A program made the translations under genes and the position numbers. A DNA stretch of 64,000 nt, taken from Selaginella moellendorffii. Lineage: Eukaryota > Streptophyta > Lycopodiopsida > Selaginellales > Selaginellaceae. Below are positions 56,216-64,000 of this stretch, piece by piece. Location: the NCBI RefSeq assembly GCF_000143415.4, contig NW_003314272.1, positions 860,182 through 924,181 on the forward strand. Direction: 5' to 3'. Positions within the stretch are counted from its first letter, which is position 1, and the number at the start of each line of letters is the position of its first letter. The notes under the pieces are model-generated. The model was given only the letters and a program-made list of their open reading frames with translations, made no database searches and was not told the DNA's origin.

Positions 56216-59200
56216 CCTCTAGTCGAACAAAAGGCTATGGATGAGGAATCCTTGCATGAGGAAGACTCCAGTGAAGAAACTTCCAAACATGAGTCTGGTG
56301 GCAAGGTTCAGTCGTTCAAGGCTTGATTGGACATTCTAGAAGGACAATTGGCTCAAACCAATGCCCTATTGGAGACTCTCGTATGCAAGTTAAAGCGTGA
56401 TGAGAAGCGGAAGAAAAAGCAAAAGACTGCAGATGCTAGTAGCATAGAAGGTGTGGACCCTTTGGTGGGGACTGAGGCGGAACCGAACAAGGTTGAACAA
56501 ACCGAAGTAGAATCAGTCCCTCAAACAGTTCCCAATTACAAACCAAAGCCCCCATTGGTCTTCAAGGGAGTGAATGATTATAAGATGGTAGAGGATTGGT
56601 TTTATGATATAGAGCAGAACGATGAAGCAGGACACTTTTCAAGGGAATGTCTCTACTTAAAGAAGGCCAAAGCCAATATAGCCATCAAGTCGGGTGAAAT
56701 CTAAAGTAAGGTACATGATCCAGTCCCTGGCTCAAAGTTACTCATTACACGAGCAACTTTGGTAAAAAGTTGTTTGCGACATTTATTAGCCCTTCAAAGG
56801 AAGCCCGAAGGTAGCTTTGTTAAGATCCTTATTAACATAGGTGCTTCAGATAATTTTGTGGCTGCAGACATAGTTTGGCAAGCCGAACTAACGGTGCTAC
56901 GGCTGGGTGAACCAAGGACTATAGAGTTTGTTTAAGATAAGCACCAATGAGGTACTTTAACAAGCAAAAGTCGAAGTAGGGACATGGAAAGTAAATATGG
57001 ATTTCACTGTGTTGGATATAGCAGGATTTAAGGTAATCTTTGGGATGGATTGGTTCAATCAGTTCGTGGTAGCCCTACATGGATAAGGTAGCAATCTTGT
57101 GGTATTAGCGAATGCCTGAGGAGAATGATCCAAGGTGGAGGCCTAGGATCTAAAAATAGGGCAATGTAAGGCTAAAAACTCCTGCTTGAATGTGCCTTTA
57201 GTGATCTAGTGGGTGTTGGACCAATTCCAAGAAACCATGCCAGAGGAGCTATTTGCGAAGTTACCCCCTGAACGACCAATAGAACACAAGATCGAGGGTG
57301 CTAAGGCAGTGGTTCGTCCCCCCTATTGGTTGAACAAAAAGGAACTCATGGAGCTCAAATGCCAACTTGAGGAGTTGGTGGAAAAAGGGTATATTAGGTT
57401 GAGCAAATCATTGTATAGTGCACTGGTGTTATTTGTGAAAAAAAAAGATGGATCTATGCGCATGTACATAGACTATTAGTTGCTCAATAAGTATACAAAG
57501 AAGAACAAGTACCATTTACCAAGGATTGAGGACCTGTTCAATAGGTTAGGAAAGGCAAAATACTTTTCGATGATCGACCTAAGGTCAGAATATTACCAAA
57601 TCAGGGTAGCAAAGGAAGATGTTGAGAAGACAACCTGTTGGACAAGGTATGGAAGCTTTGAGTTTCTAGTGATGCCCTTTGGGCTGTGCAATGCACTAGC
57701 AACATTTTCGGCGCTAATGAACCACATTTTTGCACCCTATTTGGATCATTTCGTGGCCGTCTACATTGACAACATCTTGATCTATAGCAAGACACTAAAA
57801 GAGCATGCCGAACACTTGAAGAGGTGTTTGAGAAACTAAGGGAACATCAGCTGTGTGCTAAAGAGAGCAAATGTGACTTTGCTCAACAAGAGGTAAAGTC
57901 TCTCGAGCATGTGGTGGGCAAGGATGGGCTCAAGGTGGACTTTAAGAAGGTCCAAGAGATCTAGAAATGAGAACGACCATCAAATGTACATGAGTTAAAA
58001 GCATTCTTGGGGCTATGCAACTACTACCGAAAGTTTATCAAACATTATTCGAGAGTTTAACAGACCAAACGGGAAAAAGGAAGATGGTATGGACAGCGGA
58101 ATATGATACGGCATTTGTCCACCTCAAAAGGAAGTTGAGGAAGGCTCCCATGTTGGCGTTACTAGACTTTGGTAAGGACTTTAAGGTAGAAATGGATGCT
58201 TCAGATTTTGTGTTGGATGCAGTGTTGAAGCAAGACAACCTCGAAGAATTTGGATAAGGCTTAGCGAAAGTGGCCTACCCACGAGAAGGAATTGTTTGTG
58301 GTGGTCAAGGCACTCAAGGAGTGGCAACACTACCTTGGGAGACACTTCAAAGTTTACATGGATAATGTGGCAACAAAACACTTCTTGTCATAACCCGACT
58401 TGAGAGGAAAACAAGGTCAGTGGGCTAATGCTTTAGCCAAGTTTGATTGTGAGATCCTATATAAACCTGGGAAGAGCAACATTGTGGTGGATGCTCTAAG
58501 TTGAAAAGTGAGCTTGAAGTTGGCGATATCCGGCGCGACAGCAACTTTTTGGAATAATATGCAAACAGCATATGAGAACGATGGTCTAGCACAAGAAGTG
58601 TTACTGGGGAACCAAGAGGCGCGGGAAGCTCACCAAAAAGGTGAGTTGCCAACAGAAGAGAAAATAGACTATGTGGAACACAATGGACTCATCTATTATA
58701 AACAAACAAGGGTGTATGTTTCAGAAAGGGAACCAAAGAAGGTAGCCTTAGAAGAGTGTCATGACAGACCTCTTGCGGGACACAGTAGAGTATCTAAGAT
58801 GATGGGCTTACTCAAGAGGAAGTATCACTGGCCAAATATAGCTAAGGACGTCCAAAACTATATAAAGACATGTCAAACATGTTAGCAGGTCAAAACCATA
58901 ACTAAGGCTAGTGGGGGTTTGTTACAAAACATCCCAATTCTAGATCATTCGTAAAAATGTCTTACGATGGACTTCATCATAGAACTCCCCCCAAGTGAGG
59001 GGTTTGATATGATATTTGTGGTGGTGGACTAATTTTCGAAGATGGCACATTTCATACCCACCATAACGAAAGTGGATATGGAAGGTGTAGCGAAGCTGTT
59101 CTTAAAAAAAGTGGTTCGAATGCAGGAAAGGCTAGAGGAGATTATCTCAGATTGAGATAAAATCTTCACCAGTCGGTTTTGGAGAACTCTCCTGGAATAG

Positions 59201-60120
59201 TATTGCACCAAGTTAAAATTCAGCACAGCCTATTACCCATAAACTGGTATTGGGTATTAAGTCAAGTTTGAGGCACTAACACTTCTTGATAGACAAACAA
59301 AGAGAAAAGTGAATAGGCAGCTAAAGGATTATTTGCAATGCTATATCTCTGGAGACCAGACTAATTGGGTAAGTCATTTGAGACTTGTGGAAATATGTTA
59401 TAACAACTCAACAAACTCAAGTATCGGGGTGAGTCCATAGGAAGTCATCAATGGGCGAGCAATTCAAGGTCCTATGAAATTCGGTGTGGTTGAGTATCAT
59501 GGACGAGTTACCTCGTAGTGGAGGCATTCATACGTGGAAAGACTCAACATTTGGAATCTAGTGAAGGATCCTTGGAACGGGCTCAACAAAGGCAAACCAA
59601 GTATGCAAACCAGAAATGTCGAGATGTAGAGTTCCAACCTGGGGAGAAGGTGTGGCTGAACACCAAGAACCTAAGGCTACCAAATGGGATCAACGAAAAG
59701 CTGACCCAAAGTTAAAATGCATGCATTCCTGGAAATGAATTGATTTTGAGTTCCTTAAGTAGATTCATGGGGCCTTACGAGATTGAGGCACGAATTGGTA
59801 AAGTGGCTTACTGCCTCCGACTTCCTTGAGAGATGGGGAAGATGCACCCTGTGTTCCATGTGAACTTACTTAAGTCGTACTTTGACGATTCGCTTTGCAA
59901 GGACTAAATAAGACCTTTACCTGAGGTTATCCAAGGGGAAGAGGAATACGAAGTCGAGGCCATTCTTAATGCGTGCAAGAGTAAGTGACAAGGATGCAAG
60001 GTGAGGGAGTTCCATGTGAAGTGGAAAGAATTTCCACATTGCGAAGCAACATGGGAACCAAAGGAGAACCTAGCGAATGCATAGGATCTAGTGGAAGCAT
60101 TTTTGCAAGGTAGAACTCTA
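56216..60120 (+). pseudogene. Outer chromovirus gag-pol with chromodomain
   Basis: Remains in order: gag continuation (acidic segment, 56220-56700), a damaged protease (INIGASDNF for DTGAS, near 56835), and reverse transcriptase 57213-57840 ([42 protein letters not shown]). The catalytic box is [10 protein letters not shown], where YxDD has become YIDN. RNase H follows (58030-58500), then integrase with its HHCC zinc region (near 58750-58890) and a core broken by several stops. A C-terminal chromodomain near 59945-60110 (YEVEAILNACKS, FHVKWKEFPHCEATWEPKEN) identifies a chromovirus; such domains direct insertion to heterochromatin. Many stops and the lost catalytic Asp make it inactive. Confidence 0.88.
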
Positions 60121-60177
60121 TTTACTTATGCAAAACTCAATTAAAGAATCTATTTTGAGAAATTGAGTAATGTCGTA

Positions 60178-61135
60178 TGTTAGGACCCGAAGGTGTGCCG
60201 AAGGTAAACTAATTAGCATAGGTTCCCTAGGTTGACTAGGCATAGAGAACTACGCCTTACTCCCGCGAGGATGTCAAATCCATAAACATATTCTACAAAG
60301 GTTGGGTTTGAGTCCCAACCCTCTAGTAAAGCAAAGTTGGGTTCAAGTCTCAACCCTATACTAGGGCGTGGTGAGGGGAGGGGTATAGAGACACCTATAT
60401 TCCGTTGGCATGGGCTCTTGGTCGAGGAGGCTAATTTAGGCACACCGCTAAGTGCCCCTAAAACATGGTCAACAAGTCGTAGGGGCTTAGACCTTCCCTT
60501 CGGGATGGAAGTGGGTGAGTAGAGGTACCCATACTAGGCCATTAGGCCACAATGTTTCCCCCTGGCGTCCTGAAGCAAGTGTTGCACCCAAGACTTGGGA
60601 TTTGGAGGGTCCCATGATCAAGTTTTGTTGCGCCAAGGGATATTAGAAACCTGAAGGCTTGGTGTGCTTGGCTGCTTTTGTGCCTGCGGGAAATGTAGCC
60701 AAACCTTAAGTCTAGTCTAATCCGAGGAGGAGGATTGAGAGAGATTTAGGTATCTGTGGATGGATGGCTAATACTCTATTGCTCGTGCAGTGAATAGCTG
60801 AAATCAAGTAGGACCAAGTAGTAAGTGGTACAATAGGCGAGAACTTTAGCGAGGGAATTTAGCTAAGGCCAAGGTAATTGTAAGTAACCAAAGGGAACGA
60901 CTCAAAAGACGATCTATGGGGTTTAATTATAGAGGGAAATGGCCTATGAATAAAAGTGCACCCCCTTTTCCAATTAGTTAAGAGTCTTGGGATCTTTGGG
61001 GTTAAATGTCCTTGGGTTTAAATAGTATTGGGTTGAGTGACCTCCCAGGAAGTCCAAATTCAAGAGTTTACAATAGTGTTGATCAAATAAACCAAGTAAG
61101 TTCGCAAATTGGGAAAAAAAAATTTTGGAATTTAA

Positions 61136-61137
<2 letters not shown>
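60178..61137 (+). mobile_element. Outer chromovirus 3' LTR, interrupted by a 192-bp insertion
   Basis: Starts TGTTAGGACC and aligns with the 5' LTR from about 60478. At 60881 a 192-bp unit is inserted; LTR similarity resumes behind it (GTTGATCAAATA... to AAAATTTTGG near 61130, matching GTTGGTCAGATA... before the 5' LTR end). The final bases are replaced by a C homopolymer. Total LTR length without the insert is about 760 bp. Confidence 0.78.
60881..61072 (+). mobile_element. Small solo LTR-like unit (192 bp), copy 1
   Basis: Bounded by TGTAAG and TTTACA and inserted in the chromovirus 3' LTR. The flanks GTAAT and ATAGT would be a 5-bp target duplication with two transitions. It contains AAAGTGCACCCCCTTTT. 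Its length and termini fit a solo LTR of a TRIM-sized element. Confidence 0.7.

Positions 61138-61168
<31 letters not shown>
61138..61168. repeat. C homopolymer, 31 bp
   Basis: Thirty-one consecutive C bases at the end of the chromovirus 3' LTR. The exact length may be affected by sequencing. Confidence 0.9.
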
Positions 61169-62491
61169 ATGCCCTTCTCCCTCTTGAGGAACACACTCTT
61201 TTGGGCTTTCACCCTTAGCCACCCTTAGTACTAGGAAGTAGTCTTTAGGAAAAGTTTGAAATTTACTAAATATAGAATATTCTTAGATTGTGAATTTAAA
61301 CATGGGATGAACACCATTGTATTCAAGACACTCTCTACATTCCATAGATATGCCAAATGAGAAAATCTAGACACTTTACATAAATAACATTTAGGACAGG
61401 AATAAAACTAACATAAAGGGTATAATAGCAGAGGTGTATAGCAAACATAGTAAGCTATCATTTAGTGAATATTGAGGGACCAACCTCAATATCACAAGGG
61501 TTCTTGATACTAACAAGTGCAAGCCAATGACAGAAGTTTCTCAAACCAGGCCGAATATGTTCAACAAGAAACACATTAGGTTCCTACCTTATGTTTATCT
61601 GATTTAAGTGCATGGTCATTGACTAGTTTCTCAAGTAGTCTCAAGTGGGAAGTAATAACAGGTCTAGGAATATCGATCTCCTACCGTCGTGGTAGTGAAT
61701 AACTGAAAGGACTAACTGACAGATAACTTTCGATACCCGAAGTGTCATTCATGACATCATGGCAAGAACATGTGTTTTTTTAAAGGCTTAGGGATCAATC
61801 CCTCTAGGTGTAATAAGGTTGTTAGAAGGTTTAAATATCGCAAATGTGAGCTAACATCTATGTGTTGAGCATGTTGTGATGCAAGGATGTACTACTTTCT
61901 TCCACGTGATGGTTATTTAAGCAAAGTAGCAGTGCATGTTAAACACCACTAATATGAGATAGAGGAAGGAATCCATCATGATTCTTTTCGCAATTTAAAG
62001 GTTGCTAATGCTATAAAGGCTGAAAGAAAAGTGTGTTTAATAATCTATACTATAGAACTATAGGGTGGAAATGTTGTTACAATCTGATAGCAAAAAAGAG
62101 TTTATGGAGAACAATTTGAAGGACCTACTTCAAAATATAGAACCCGTGATAAATTTAACTAGGTATAAGATTAATAATTAACTCTATTTATTACTAATAA
62201 CACTCTTTTATTTTGTAAAATAAAGAACTGGATGCGAGAAGGGCAAAATGGAAAACTTCAATCTAGATTAGATGCAATTTTGGAGCTAAAGAGAAAATGG
62301 CTTTATGAGTTTATTCATGGGAGCTTATTCATTAGCCAAGTGACTTTGAATAGTCAACGCCCTTTCATCTTTAAGATGTCAACCCCTTGTCTTGCTTTTG
62401 GTGTGGACCTTGTACAATAAATGGATATAGATGGAGATAGGGACTTTGTTAATTCCTGGATTCATTTTGACCACATGGAACGAGTTTTTGG
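61169..62491. other. Noncoding stretch
   Basis: Moderately AT-rich, without a recognised gene or repeat family. The ORF at 62232-62420 has no family features. Confidence 0.5.
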
Positions 62492-62683
62492 TGTAAGCTC
62501 TTGAATTTTGACATCCCAGAAGGTCACATAGCCCAATACTATTTAAACTTAAGTACGCTTAACCCTATATATCAAAACCCTTAACTAATTAAAAAAGGGG
62601 GTGCACTTTTATTCATGGGCTCTTTCCCATTATATTTGAACCCTATGTATCATCTCTCGAGTTGTTCTTTTTGGTTGCTTACA
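62492..62683 (-). mobile_element. Small solo LTR-like unit (192 bp), copy 2, inverted
   Basis: Inverted relative to copy 1, the same length, bounded by TGTAAG and CTTACA. Similarity extends over the whole unit, including the CACCCCC block. Confidence 0.75.
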
Positions 62684-62878
62684 ATCCACCACTCTTCCTT
62701 GCAAGTTTACACCCTCATGAATGAAAGTTGAGAGCTCTAGCTCTCTTAAAAGCCCTACTTTTTTAAGACCCTACCCCTCAAGTCGAGTCCAACTAGAACA
62801 AACTAGACATGTTAAATATCAATCAATATATGGTGCAATTCCTTAGTCAATCAATAGAGTTAGACTTGAGACCGCTCT

Positions 62879-63063
62879 AATACTCATGAATTTGAACTTT
62901 CCAGAAGGTCATTCAACTTAATATTATTCAAACTCAAGGATACTTAACCCTAAGTATCCTAAGACTCTTAACCGATTAAAAAAAGGGGTGCACTGGGCCT
63001 TTTCCTTTTATATTTGAACCCTATAGATCATCTCTTGAATCATTCTCTTTGGTTACTTATAAC
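62879..63063 (-). mobile_element. Small solo LTR-like unit, copy 3, inverted and decayed
   Basis: About 185 bp, same orientation as copy 2, sharing GAACTTTCCAGAAGGTCA and GGGGTGCAC blocks but with altered ends and a deletion near the CACCCCC block. Confidence 0.65.
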
Positions 63064-63071
63064 TTTAAAGT

Positions 63072-63675
63072 TGTGAGACACAAATCCCTAAGCCCTAAGT
63101 GGAGCCAAAAGGGTGCCACATGGTAGTGGTTAAACTAAAAGCCAAACAAGAATAACACATTTAGATTAAAAGTTTCAACTCAAAAATTTGAGAGTAGGAG
63201 TGGAACTCCTAACAAAGTGTTCGAGGAACGAGCACAAAATAATCAATAAGCGAACCTCTAGAAAAGGGACACAAGAGGACTAACACATAATATGTGGAAA
63301 GGTTGAGAGTGAGTCCAAGATGGACCTAAGATAGACCTACGATGGAGTCTGAAAAGAAGTTTGAGAAGGAATTCAAGATGGAGTCTGAGTTAGAGTTAGA
63401 GGTGGATTTGAGATTTCCATCTTAAACTCCATCTAAGATTCTATCTTAGATCCATCTCAAACTCCTTGGACTCAATCCTAGCACTTTCATATATCATAAC
63501 ACTTGCTATGTGTTAGTCCTTTTTATGTCCCTTTCTAGGGACGCATTCATCAACTTTTTGAGTTGGAGCTTTTGGTCTAAATGTGTTACACTTGTTAAAC
63601 TCTCGCTTTGAACACTGTTATATACTATATTTTTCGGCTCCAATTTAGGGCTTAGGGATTTGTGTCTTGTAGAGA
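63072..63675. mobile_element. Inverted pair of 3' parts of the 1.6-kb LTR
   Basis: 63072 to about 63405 is the reverse complement of the LTR 3' end with decayed minisatellite (TGTGAGACACAAATCCC ... AGATGGACCTAAG). From about 63405 to 63675 the same part follows in plus orientation (CCATCTTAAACTCC ... GGGATTTGTGTCTTG). Together they form a foldback structure. Confidence 0.75.
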
Positions 63676-63875
63676 AGGAACAAGAGTATGGACTTTTGAG
63701 CATACAACCCAAGGAGCGGAGAGATAGGAACATGGAGTGACTTTTGAGTGTACAACCCAAGGATTGACAAGGAAATGCCTAATAGAGTTAGCCACTATTG
63801 CTACTTTAGATGTCACCCAGTTTACAAAAGACATAGTTACAAACATAGCTAGGATCCCAACTATATTCACCGTGT

Positions 63876-63936
63876 TTCATGAACATGGCCATGAGTCGTG
63901 TTCCCACAGCCATGTTCATGAACAGTATATACTGTT
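63876..63936. repeat. Cluster of perfect palindromes near the window end
   Basis: TTCATGAACATGGC (63876-63889) is repeated as its exact reverse complement at 63909-63922, and this abuts the perfect 16-bp palindrome AACAGTATATACTGTT (63921-63936). Further CATGATC/GATCATG words follow to the end of the window. The element may continue outside. Confidence 0.85.
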
Positions 63937-64000
63937 ACAAACATGGGCCATGATCCCTGCCGTGTTGCCAGGATCATAGCCCGTGTTCATAACACCAACT

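Noticed and set aside
1-64000. CRISPR array, bacterial operon features or ribosomal RNA
   Set aside because: No regularly spaced repeats with unique spacers, no rRNA-like sequence, and all real genes have plant introns or plant-family membership.

Overview
The window is nuclear DNA of a land plant. Spliced genes are of plant type (ELF4, a complex I gamma-carbonic anhydrase, AAE3, HDA8, NAA20, PPR proteins). Introns are very short (about 54-97 bp), genes are tightly packed, and PPR genes consist of pure 31-residue repeats. This combination fits a lycophyte such as Selaginella; that assignment is inference from gene structure and was not checked against a database.

Layout. (1) 1-3.95 kb has many good plus-strand splice signals but no convincing protein. 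(2) 4.0-22.25 kb is a compact gene island: an ELF4-like clock gene (-), AAE3 oxalyl-CoA synthetase (-), two PPR genes in one frame separated by one stop codon (+), gamma-carbonic anhydrase (-), a nucleotide-sugar transferase (+), NAA20 (+), an intronless kinase-like gene (+), HDA8 (+) and a small complex-I-like protein (-). The island is interrupted at 10.4-14.3 kb by AT-rich retrotransposon debris, flanked by a duplication of the PPR tail and the gamma-CA 3' end. (3) From 22.25 kb to the end the sequence is repeats: AT-rich filler, a LINE with an inverted 5' part, a 1.6-kb solo LTR with a 5-bp target duplication inside that LINE, degraded relatives of the LTR with drifting minisatellites, and hairpin elements.

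The most unusual part is 46.1-61.1 kb. A decayed Ty3/gypsy chromovirus contains a second gypsy element (LTRs 46706-46948 and 55975-56215). That inner element has lost protease-RT-RNase H and instead holds about 6 kb (roughly 48.8-54.85 kb) with (a) a 942-codon frame interrupted only by three TAG codons, resembling a DUF7869-type, transposase-like protein with a GHTHEDVD motif, (b) an intact minus-strand ORF for an FCP1/NIF-type HAD phosphatase-like protein, and (c) at least ten copies of a 22-bp near-palindrome. This is the best candidate for an undescribed system: a mobile element with its own repeated palindromic site.

The single-copy genes serve unrelated housekeeping roles (clock, oxalate catabolism, organelle RNA processing, complex I, N-terminal acetylation, deacetylation), and their neighbourhood does not imply a shared pathway.
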